From Hesseltinella vesiculosa (Eukaryota > Mucoromycota > Mucoromycetes > Mucorales > Cunninghamellaceae), in the NCBI GenBank assembly GCA_002104935.1, contig MCGT01000004.1:868001-932000 (forward strand): DNA of 64,000 bases, written 5' to 3'. Position 1 is the stretch's first letter; every line of letters begins with the position of its first letter. Below the pieces are notes generated by a model that was not told the DNA's origin, searched no databases, and saw nothing but the letters and a program-made list of their open reading frames with translations. This document shows positions 1 through 9,566 of the stretch, piece by piece. The position numbers were made by a program, and so were the translations under genes.

Positions 1-666
1 GAAAAAGGCAGAAACGATCAGTTTTCCATTCTGGTTTTTCTTCTTCTTTGCCTACCACTTGTTCAATGTCATCCCAATCAAAGGAAGAGTCAGCATCGAT
101 TGTATTGACCAGGTAATTGCCAGTAGGCCGGGTAACGAATCGGAAGCTGAGTAGAAAAAAAATGGTGGAGGCGGTCAGTGGATCCATAAGACAAACGGGA
201 GGAGCTTACTTTGCATTGACGAAGCGTTCCTTATTGTAAGGCTGGTAAGATGTTTTGGTGCGTCTTGGCGTGTAGACAGGAGGGGCTTGACGGGCTGGAA
301 ACGAAAAGCTGAGCAAATGGTTCAAGGACACCCGGCCCCGTTTATCGACAAGCGTCTGAAAAGGGTGGAAAGAAGGTGAATAACGAGCAAAGAAAAAAAA
401 AATGGGATGGGTACCTCTGCAGGCATCTCCACAGTGGAAGAAGAAGAAGAAGATGGCTGGAACCGTTGCGAAAAAGTGGAAGAAGAGGGAGCTGCGGCAG
501 GGTGGCGTGGTGGCCGAGGACGGTTGTCGGGGCGATGGGACGGCGGTGATTGCTTTTTCCCAGGCTTTTTGGAGGAGGTGGAGGTCGGCTGCTTGCCTTT
601 TTTGCGGGTATGGGGCTCTTCGTCAGACGTTTGGCGAGGAGAAAAGGCAGGGGCGTTGGCGTTCAT
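1..666 (-). CDS. MAG2: RNF10/Mag2-type RING E3 ubiquitin ligase, N-terminal part (gene continues past the left edge)
   Basis: In animals and yeast this family ubiquitinates the small ribosomal subunit (uS3) on stalled ribosomes. Three exons are visible on the minus strand: 666-415, 355-210 and 146-56 (163 residues, phases consistent), followed by a donor whose intron leaves the window. After a Ser/Pro/Lys-rich region comes VSLNHLLSFSFPAR, matching the RNF10 core NLNHLLNFTF, then a YNKERFVNAN segment (RNF10 FNKELFLQAN) and a DWDDIEQV segment (RNF10 NWDFVEQV). The RING finger itself would lie to the left. The first ATG in frame is at 666; a TTG just upstream is not a credible start. The protein begins MNANAPAFSP, which fits the PAM2 consensus (L/M-N-x-x-A-x-x-F-x-P) for binding the MLLE domain of poly(A)-binding protein. 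Family call is strong; the PABP link is inference. Confidence 0.8.
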
Positions 667-1299
667 TGTTTTGGCCAAATGGACTTGTTGTTAGCAGAAG
701 AAAAGGGATAGTTTTGGTGATAATGGTGTGAGTCGTTGGATGGGCTGTATTTGCAGCGTTTGGAAGGAGTGTTGGTTTGGAGCGGGTGATTGAATCCTTG
801 ATAAGGCGAATGTTTGCGTTGTAATGGCAGTAAAAATGCAAAAGAAGGGTAATAAGCGAGAATAAAAGTAACAAGGAGTATAAAAATCATTTAAATGAGG
901 GAAGCCATGATGGATCAATAATTAAAAAACAAGGGCAGAGGAATTTACAAACGATAAACAGAGAGAGATGCTTCAGAGGGGAATAAAATAAACGTGGGTG
1001 GAAAAAAAGCGAAGACAAAGGTGCTCTTTAGACTGAAAGATTGAAAACAAATCAAAGAGAATCAATCAATGATACAAGAGGAATCAAAAGCAAGAAAACC
1101 TTGACGCTGAAGATGCAATAAAAATGCAAGGAAAAAAGAAAAAGAACAGTTCTGAGGGTTAGGCGTGTTTTTTTTGTAGACAAGTTTTAACCAATCAGAT
1201 GCCATCTAAGCTTCTCGCTCAATTTCAAAATGAAAAAAATCGCCAAGTTTCATGTCTCTTTTTTCTTTCACGTTTTTCTTTTTAGCTGAACATTTTACC
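667..1299. other. Divergent intergenic region between the RNF10-like and YSC84-like genes
   Basis: This is AT-rich sequence upstream of two divergent genes. I see no coding exon. A forward CCAAT box (1191-1195) lies about 105 bases before the YSC84 start. Confidence 0.6.
1191..1195 (+). promoter_or_regulatory. CCAAT box
   Basis: The sequence CCAATCAGA at 1191 matches the extended CCAAT context recognised by the HAP/NF-Y complex. It sits in the promoter of the YSC84-like gene. Confidence 0.4.
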
Positions 1300-2994
1300 A
1301 TGAAAAAGATATCCAATCTCACATCAAATATCAACTCTCCTTTACCGAGCAGTTTATCTGGTACGTCGTTCTTTCAAACAAGCGTTCCTCACTAAACCTT
1401 TTTATCCTAGGCGAATGCAAAAAGGCGACTCGCATCCTTAATAGCTTTGTTGGTAATGATACGCTAGCCATGGATGTCGCTTCAGTCCTTATCCAATTCT
1501 TTGTATTTTACTTGATAGATCCTGGCCAGGGCTTGGACAAAGTGATTCCTTCCAGCATTTTGGAAAAAGCGCAAGGTCTTGCCATCTATTCGGTGCTCAA
1601 GGCTGGGTTTCTCTTTTCAGGACGTGCCGGCAGTGGTTTAGTGGTAGCAAGGTAAATGAGGATGTGCTAATGCTTGGAACCAGCGTTTTGCTCATTTATC
1701 CTGGTAGATTACCTGATGGTTGTAAGTCATACTGTCCAGCCTTGGCAAAAAAAAAAAAAAAAATACAACCAAGCCAAAAACAGCAATAGAACAAAAAGAA
1801 AAAAAATTAGGCTGCGCCCGAGCCATTTAGAATCTAAAATACGGAAAGACTCACGTTCCTTTTTTCCTCGCAAAAGCTTGGTCTGCTCCTTCTGCCATTG
1901 CCACAGGAGGGATTGGTGCAGGTGGTCAGATCGGTAAGGCTATCCTCTCATATTATTATTTTTTTCCAAATGCAAGACTTCATTTTTTTTTTTTTTTTTT
2001 TTTTGCAAACAGGTGCCGAATTGACTGATTTTGTATTGGTGCTGAATTCAAAAGAAGCCGTCAAGTCATTCAGTCAACTGGGGAACGTGACGTTGGGTGG
2101 CAACGTGTCTGGTAACTAGCGCGCATACAATAACACAAAAGTACTGATGGCTTCTTTCGTCAACAGTGGCGGCTGGACCCATTGGACGAAATGCCGAAGC
2201 TTCCGGTACAGCAAGTTTGAAGCACGTGGCGGCCATTTACTCGTATAGCAAGACGCGTGGGTTGTTTGCAGGTGTTTCTTTGGAAGGGTCCGTTGTGGTG
2301 ACGCGAAATGATGCTAATGAAAAGCTGTATGGACGCCGAGTGACTGCCAAGGAGCTGCTGAATGGCTCGGTGTCGCCACCTCCTGAAGCTGATTCCCTGT
2401 ACCGTGCCTTGAATGCCAAGTTCCATACGCTCGGCAACACCGGATCCATGTACTCGCGCAATAGCAATGAAGGCAATGACGATGGATTGGGTTCCAACCA
2501 GCACCTGTACAAGAGCACCAACATCTCTGCCCGCGGCACTCTGCGTCAGCCGCCCCCCGTCCGACAAATCACCGGCTATGGCGCACCGGCACTCCACGCC
2601 CCCCCTCCCCCCATCGCCTCAACGCCGTACAATGCACAAGCTGCATCTCCTCCTCCACCTGCTTACGCTGCAGCTCCCGCTCCACATTCTTATGGCGTCG
2701 AAACCAAACGAGCCCCTCCTCCACCTCCTGTCAGTCGTAAACCTCGCCTAGCACAACAACCTACAGCCCGTGCCATCTACACTTTTGCTGGCGAACAAAA
2801 CGGAGACCTCAGCTTTAATGAAAATGACATCATCACCATTGTAGAAAAGAGTGACAGCCAGGATGACTGGTGGACTGGTCGCATCGGGTCCAGGCAGGGT
2901 GTGGTAAGTAAAAAAAAAAAAAAGAAGACTATTCATCTCTTCATCTATGTCTCTCTTTGTGTAGTTCCCAGCCAATTATGTCGAAATGCAATAA
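1300..2994 (+). CDS. YSC84: SH3 domain-containing YSC84/SH3YL1-like protein (SYLF + SH3)
   Basis: The family binds phosphoinositides and actin and acts in cortical actin patches during endocytosis. Eight exons give about 390 residues: 1300-1360, 1411-1452, 1519-1651, 1708-1721, 1877-1933, 2013-2111, 2167-2903 and 2965-2994. The N-terminal SYLF domain shows ECKKATRIL, the AGFLFSGRAGSGLVVAR block, GGIGAGGQIGAELTDFVLVL and VTLGGNVSVAAGPIGR. A Pro-rich linker with APPPPPVSRKP-type sites follows. The C-terminal SH3 carries ARAIYTF, the acidic GDLSF loop, DDWWTGRIG and a final FPANYVEMQ in its own exon. Exon four is only 14 nt and encodes the conserved LPDG. The start at 1300 gives the usual short N-terminus before the SYLF core. 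Confidence 0.92.
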
Positions 2995-3224
2995 TCTAGT
3001 AGAAGCACCTCTTTACCTTAATTTGTGCCATTAAAAAAAGTCATGCAAATAAATTGGTGAGCGGCTCAACTCTTTGACTTTTGGTCATCAAACTTCACAC
3101 GGCTGGGGTGAATTCCCGCTGACAAACTACCCCAGCGGAGTTGCACGGAGAAAAATAAAAAAACGAGCCAGCATTTTTTTTTTGCTTTTTGCTTTTTTCA
3201 AGCATTAGCTTTCTTTTACCCCAC

Positions 3225-4816
3225 ATGGCCACCAATTCTCTCATCAACTTTGACAGCCTGTCACCCAAATTTCGCGACCTTTACGCAAAGGCCAAAGATT
3301 TTGTTGAAGTAAATGAATGACCAGGCCAATAGAAACGGACACTCATTTTTTTTCTTTTTTCTGAAGAACGATTGTCTTCCTGCCGAAGCCATCTTTGAAG
3401 CACAAATGGGTCAAGGTGAAAACCGATGGAAGGTAGGGATTCCAGCATCATCACAATAAAGCCGGCATGGCCAAAAAGGGCTCATGTCCGTTGTGTTTTA
3501 GGTCATTCCTCCTGTGCTTGAAGAATTAAAGGTCAAGGCTCGTTCGCTAGGCTTGTGGAATCTGTTCCTGGGAACGTCTTACAAGGAGGGGGCTGGCCTG
3601 ACAAATGTGGAATACGGCCTGATTGCCGAACTGACTGGTCGTAGCATCAAGCTGGCTCCTGAAGCTATGAACTGCTCGGCACCCGACACCGGCAACATGG
3701 AAGTGTTTGCGAAATACGGCACTGAAGCCCAGAAGGAACGCTGGCTCAAGCCCCTTCTGGATGGCAAAATCCGATCAGCCTTTGCCATGACCGAGCCTGC
3801 TGTGGCCTCGTCGGACGCCACCAACATTGAACTGAACATCCGTCGGGAAGGTGGCCAATACGTCTTGAACGGCAAGAAGTGGTGGATTTCCGGTGCTGGC
3901 GACCCTCGCTGTGCCGTCTACTTGGTCATGGGCAAATCCGATCCCAGCAACGAAAACAAACACCGTCAGCAATCCTTGGTCATTGTGCCTTCCGATACCC
4001 CTGGCATCACCGTGGTGCGTCCCATGATGGTCATGGGCTACGACGATGCTCCCGAAGGCCACTGCGAAATCATTTTCAAGGACGTACGTGTGCCTGTCGA
4101 AAACATCGTCCTCGGCGAAGGCCGCGGGTTCGAAGTCATCCAAGGTCGCCTGGGCCCTGGCCGTATCCACCACTGCATGCGCACCGTCGGTATTGCTGAA
4201 CGTGCTTTGGAACTCATGCTGGCCCGTGTCACCGACCCCTCTCGCCGCACCTTTGGCAAGAACCTTGCCCAACATGGTACCATTGTTCAAGACATTGCTC
4301 GCTCGCGCATCGAAATCGACCGTGCTCGCTTCTTGGTCTTGAACGCGGCCCAAAAGATCGACAAAGGTGACGCCAAGAGTGCTCTGAAGGAAATCAGTAT
4401 GGCCAAGGTAAGGGAAAAAAAAAAGCTTCAAAGAGGACGGCGGGTGATCTCAAGCCTATTTTTTTTATTCGTCCGACGTAGGTGGATGTGCCCAACATGG
4501 CTCTGCAGGTGATTGATCGTGCTATCCAAGCTCATGGTGCGGGTGGTTTGTCCCAGGACTTCCCTCTTGCCAGGCTGTATGCCGGTGTTCGTACACTCCG
4601 CTTTGCTGATGGCCCTGATGAAGTGCATTTGGCGTAAGCTTTACAAAAAAAAAAAAAAAGAAAAAAATCGCGGTATCCACATTGAAAAACTCACGCCATT
4701 TTATTTTAAAAAAAAAAAGTCAATTGGGCCGCAATGAACTTCGTCGTGCTGAGGAAATCCGTGCTCGTCTGAACCAAATCAAGGACAAGAGTGATGCTTT
4801 GAAGGCCAAGCTTTAA
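3225..4816 (+). CDS. Acyl-CoA dehydrogenase, ACAD10/ACAD11-like
   Basis: This is a flavoenzyme that oxidises acyl-CoA to enoyl-CoA in fatty-acid beta-oxidation, probably peroxisomal or mitochondrial. It is about 430 residues long. Short first exons (from ATG 3225, and around 3367) lead into the main exon at about 3503-4407, then exons around 4482-4634 and 4722-4816. The FAD/substrate region reads [15 protein letters not shown], followed by [27 protein letters not shown] is typical of the ACAD10/11 group. The C-terminal part has [15 protein letters not shown] and [12 protein letters not shown]. The N-terminal kinase-like domain of animal ACAD10/11 is absent, as in many fungal homologues. The gene converges with the minus-strand surface-protein gene 133 bases downstream. 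A localisation signal is not obvious. Confidence 0.9.
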
Positions 4817-4949
4817 GCATTGGTACGGTGTGTTTTTATATTGATTTTATTGTTGAAATGTAAAGTAATGAAAAAAAAAAAAAAACCGATATGCATCAAG
4901 CACTTGGTTAATGGAGGGCTGTGAGAGACGAAAAAAGGGTATTCATTTC

Positions 4950-7093
4950 TTAGGACATGAACCATTGCAGAGCCAGGGCGGCAACCAACGCCAAGCAGAC
5001 GGAAGAGACCGAGTTGGAGGAAGCAGCGTTGGCTTTGCGACCGACAGCGGAAGCAGAGGCGGAAGAGGCACGCGAGGAAGACGATTTGGCAGGGGGCGGG
5101 CGGGCGTTGGTGCCAGAGGGAGTGGGGATGATGAATGGCAAGCTGAGCATGGAGCGAGACGAGGAGGAGGTGGAGACCGTGGCCGAAGCTAGGGCGCTGG
5201 TCGTCCTGGTCTTGTTCATTTCCACCTCGTTCCTCATTTTCTCTTCTTCCTTTTGCTTACGCTTCTCAGCCTTGCGTTTTTCCTTTTCATCGGCAGCGGG
5301 GCCAGCATCTTCGGCGCGGCCGCGGTCATCGGCTTCACGCGCTTCGGCGTCAGGGGTTTGGTGATCCTCCTCCTCGGGTTGGACGTCTCCCATGGCTTCG
5401 CGTTCAAGCTTCATCTGATACTGTTCTTCGGCAATGCGTTGCTCTTCAGCTTCACGAGCCTCGTTGTGGTATTCCATGGCTTCCCGGTCCAGGCGTTCAA
5501 TGTCGGTTTCATCGGGATGGGCGTCCTCTTCACCCGCCTCAGCACTGTGCTGGATGCCTTCGTCGTCGTCGTCGTCATGCTTGTGCTTCTTGTTCTTCTT
5601 GCCTTTCTTGCCCTTCTTGCCCTTCTTTCCTTTCTTCTTCTTTTTTTTGGAGCTCTGTTCGATGACGGGTTCTTCTTCAATGAGGTCGGCTTCTTCGGCG
5701 AAAACTTGTTCTTTGATCTTGCCGTCGGCTTCCTCGCCTTCTTGCGCGTCCTTGGCTTTGCTGTCGTCGTCGCCTTCTTTTTCGTCAGCCTTTTTGGATT
5801 TCTTGTCCTTCTTCAGCACGGCCTCTTCTTTTTCGTCGGCGTCGTCTTTTTCGTCAGCAGACTTTTCGTCGTCGTCGTCCTTTTCATCCTTGTCGTCGGC
5901 CTTTTTGGACTTTTTCTTCTTCTTGTGCTTGTCCTCATCGTCTTCGTCTTCATCCTCGTCCTCGTCTTCGTCTTTTTCGTCGACCTTTTTGGATTTCTTG
6001 CCTTTTTTGCCAGCTTCATCATCCTTCTTTTCAGCTTCACCATCCTTCTTGGCATCCGTGTCCTTTTGCTCGGCTTCCTTGGGTGGCTGGTCGGCCTTGG
6101 CTGCGTCCTCACCTTCCTTTTTTTCTTCCTCCACGACGACGGATTGCTGTTGAATGGTACCTTGGTCATCGCCTTCCAGCTGTACCTCGCCTTCAGGCTT
6201 GTTTTCGCCTTCGGGCTTGTTTTCACCTTCGGGCTTGTTTTCACCTTCGGGCTTGTTTTCGCCTTCTTTGTCTTCTTGCTGATCAACCTTGGCTGTGTCT
6301 TCTCCGTCCTTCTTTTCTTCCGTCGACTGGGATTGCTGTTCTACTTTTGGCGAGGCTTTTTCATCCTTGCCGTCCTTGTCGTCCTTGTCCTTTTCCTTGT
6401 CTTGGTCGTCTTTCTCGTCGACTTTCTTGGACTTCTTTTTTTTCTTGTGCTTGTCGTCGTCGTCTTCATCCTCTTCGTCGTCGTCGTCTTGTTCATCGAC
6501 CTTTTTGGACTTCTTCTTTTTTTTGTGCTTGTCGTCGTCGTCCTCATCTTCATCATCATCGTCTTTTTCATCGACCTTTTTGGACTTCTTTTTTTTCTTG
6601 TGCTTGTCGTCTTCGTCCTCATCCTCTTCGTCGTCATCGTCTTTTTCATCCACCTTTTTGGATTTCTTCTTTTTCTTGTGCTTGTCGTCGTCCTCTTCTT
6701 CATCGTCCTTTTCCTCAATGCCGTCGGCTTTCTTTTTGTCGTCGTCCTTGTCATCTTCGCTTACGGCCGATGCCTTGATTTCCTTGTCTTCATCCTCATC
6801 CTCGCGGGGTTGGTCTTCCTGTTCCGAGGGATTGGATGAACTGGCGATTTCCTTTTTGAGTTCGTCCAAGGCAGCGTCGACCGACACCTCCTCCATGCTT
6901 TGAGCATCCAACACGCTCATTTGGTCTCTGCCTTGAGCCTCATCCTCGGTGGCCGCTGTCAAACGGGGAATGTGAAATGTGTTTTAGTCAGCCAGACTCG
7001 GTAGTTTTTTTTTCCAGATCGGATATGAGCGACATTACCGGCGGCAACAAGAGAGACAATGGTGAGTAATGGCAAAATTCTTTCAGCACGCAT
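4950..7093 (-). CDS. Secreted, probably GPI-anchored Lys/Asp/Glu repeat protein
   Basis: I do not recognise a family. Exon 1 (7093-7039) encodes MRAERILPLLTIVSLVAA, a signal peptide. Exon 2 (6955-4950) carries the rest, about 690 residues in total. The centre is made of alternating acidic runs (DDDDEEDED) and basic runs (KHKKKKKSKKVDEKD) repeated many times, plus a block of five PEGENK-type hexapeptides. A KKGKKGKKGKK stretch follows, then an RE/EQ-rich predicted helix, then a Ser/Ala/Pro-rich segment. The C-terminus ends in a hydrophobic stretch (SVCLALVAALALQWFMS) preceded by small residues, as in a GPI-attachment signal. Polyanion or polycation binding at the cell surface is possible but unproven. 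Strong base-composition bias in the repeats creates long meaningless ORFs on the opposite strand. Confidence 0.75.
5860..6720 (-). repeat. Tandem coding repeats: Lys/Asp blocks and PEGENK hexapeptides
   Basis: Between 6390 and 6720 there are four near-copies of a roughly 66-75 base unit encoding a KKKKSKKVDEKDDDD-like block. Two related copies lie near 5880-6000. The segment at about 6185-6265 contains 18-base units encoding PEGENK. Confidence 0.8.
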
Positions 7094-7378
7094 ACTAGGT
7101 GAGTAGAGATATACGGAAAAAAAGAAAGTAAGCAAAAAAAAAAAAAAATACATACACCTCGATCCTTTATCCACCCACTCTTTTGTTACCAACCAGGAAA
7201 AAAAAAGTGACGACGCAATTGGTATTTCAGCCAAGCCCAACTTGATCCTATTGCTGTTTCGTACTTTGGGATGACTGACAAGACTCGGATTTTATTTTTT
7301 TATTTTTTTTTTATTGGTGACGACAGACTGAGAAGCAGAAGGTAAACAACCATTTGCAACACTTTTGTTTTTTTTTTC

Positions 7379-8605
7379 CTAATCCGACTTTTGGATCTTG
7401 GGTTGTTTCTTGATGGCGGTCCAAGCTTGGTCATAGAGCTGTTGGGCCTTTTCGGTAGCCACGCCACCGTATTGCTTGGCCAGGACACGGGCCTTTTCAC
7501 CATGATGAGCAACGTGGGCGTCAATGACGGTCTGGTGCTGCAAGTACAATCGAGGTAAAGAGAATGCGCTGATCAGGAAGAAACCCACAAGGTATTTGGT
7601 CGAGATGTACTTGGCCAGAGTCCACACAAAGTAAGACACACCAAGCGACATGGCAGACCGGGTATTGTCTTCGATCAGGATCAGACGGGTCAATTGCTGA
7701 GCCACCACTTCAAATACATCCACCGTCAATTGAGCAGCTCGGATCACCCGTTCACGTGGGATCAAGGCGCCCTTGCCTTCCAATCGTTGACTGCAAAAAA
7801 AGACGTCAGCCACAATCCTTTTTTTTTTTTTTTTTGTTGCCTGTTCCTTTTTACCTGTGAGGGTTGGTGACATCTTCAGGAGCTTTGCCAGCAATAATGC
7901 GCTGCGTTTGCTTGTGCAGATTCACATACGTCCAGTTGGCACCGGTGGCCACAGTGAAGAAACACGCGACAATTTGCAGCAAGGAGAAATATTGGGTCAA
8001 CACCAGCACAGTCAAGGACACAGACAAAAAGATGATACTACGGCGAGGGTTTTCCCAGTAGATGAGGGATTCCGCACGAGCCTTGATGTATGCAGCAGGG
8101 TCTACGAAAATAGGTTTGTGTTGGGCGTTTTTGCTTTCCCCTCCCTACAATTCCCCCCCTTTCTTTTTTCACTTACCATCCTCAAACTTAAGAGTGGCTA
8201 AGGTCTTTGATGAAGGAACAACACCATCATCCGAAGGCTTGGACCCATTGGCAAGTTGGGTGGCTAATCAATAAAAAGACGAGTTTAGTAAAGTTGTTAT
8301 TTTATCTGCCCGCTTTGGAAACGCTCGCTTTTTTTAAAAAAAGCTGGGCCTGAACCTATTTGGATGATCACACCCACCTTCCTGCTCTCCACGCACCCGA
8401 ATTCATGTGAACACGTCACTGCCCCTTGCTTGGCACTACGCTTCTCACACACACTCCTTTTTGTCATGGCTCTTTCCTGTTTGCTGCCTCCCTGGCTCAT
8501 TCTTCTTGACTTACGAATAGGTTCGGAGGGTGATTCAGCTTGAACAGTGTACGTGGTGGTTTCAGTCACTTGTTCAATGTAGGTATCTTTAATGGGTTCG
8601 CTCAT
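7379..8605 (-). CDS. Reticulon-domain ER-shaping protein
   Basis: Reticulons insert hairpins into the ER membrane to stabilise tubules. The start ATG at 8605 gives MSEPIKDTYIEQVTETTTYTV, a short polar N-terminus. A small exon (about 8263-8174) encodes a linker. The reticulon domain starts with LIYWENPRRS in the exon near 8102-7856, followed by a long hydrophobic hairpin (FLSVSLTVLVLTQYFSLL). The last exon (about 7792-7379) starts in the hydrophilic loop and contains the second hydrophobic hairpin (VSYFVWTLAKYISTKYLVG) and the LPRLYLQHQ segment typical of the family. The protein ends in a lysine-rich KKQPKIQKSD. Total length is about 280 residues, within the fungal reticulon range. The family call is firm; exon borders are approximate. 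Confidence 0.88.
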
Positions 8606-9566
8606 TGTAAAAATGTATAAAAGTTGAAGACAAGGAGAAAAAGAGAGAGAGAAAATTTTTTTTGCGTTTCATCTTTTTTCAACAGAAAAAAAGAAGGGGG
8701 GCCCAGAGCAGCAAAAAAAAAAAAAAATACAAATATCCAGCCAATAGCACGCGAGATCGAGTGGGTGGTCTTTTTTCACCACTTCCGTTTGCAGGAATTT
8801 TTATCTGTCTGCGTTTCCATGTAACTTTCAAACGTGTAAAGAAAAAGGGGATAGAACATGGTTTGTTCTGACAAACCTTTTGGTTTTACAAACATACTCT
8901 GTGATTGTCCAGGCTTACAGTATTTTATTTTTCGCTGGAGCTTGGATTCAAAGCCAGTCATCTCCTTTTTGGTCATTTCATGCGAGCCCAAGTTTGTCGT
9001 TTTTGGATTAAAAAAAAGGCTCATTTATGCAGCTTTCGTAACAATAAAGCTGCTTTTTCGATAAAATACAAATGTTCTCATTGTCACACTTTTGCATATT
9101 CTCACCATGCTTTCGCCATTTTTTTTTTTAAAAAAAGAGCGCTATCAGCCTACGTCTTATCAATGCTTTCAAGTTTTCTGAGCACGAGAGAGATTTGCAC
9201 GAGATGCGATCGTAACGTGCATTGACAAACATCCAATCTTTTTAAATGCCATCAGCCGCTCATGGTTGCAAGTGAAAACAAAAAAGACCTTTTTTGTGCC
9301 TGTGAGTTTTTTTTTTTCAATGGCTGCATTCATTAAAGGAATGGCGCCATTTCCTTTTTCACCATCTCTTTATGCACAGTAGTATGGATATAAAGCAAAA
9401 AAGAGAGAGAGAGAGAGAGAGCGTCGTCGCCGACACGAGAAAATACCAAGCCTTCCTGGTTGTTGGTCCGCCTAAGATCTCTTGGTCACCACCCCCTTCT
9501 TTCACTGCCAAACAAGCTGCTTCTATTTGAAAATGAGCCATGTTTTAATTCTACACAACTCCAAAT
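8606..9566. other. Intergenic region with a GA microsatellite
   Basis: This is AT-rich sequence upstream of the reticulon gene and downstream of the tRNase Z gene. A CCAAT motif lies at 8741-8745 (plus strand). I see no convincing coding exon or RNA gene. Confidence 0.5.
9401..9421. repeat. (AG)n microsatellite
   Basis: About ten consecutive AG units lie just past the 3' end of the tRNase Z gene. Confidence 0.9.

Noticed and set aside
5253..6839. A 528-codon plus-strand ORF rich in Leu/Val/Phe
   Set aside because: It is exactly antisense to the Lys/Asp repeat gene. Complementing AAG/GAC-type codons gives CTT/GTC-type codons, so the open frame and hydrophobic look are by-products.
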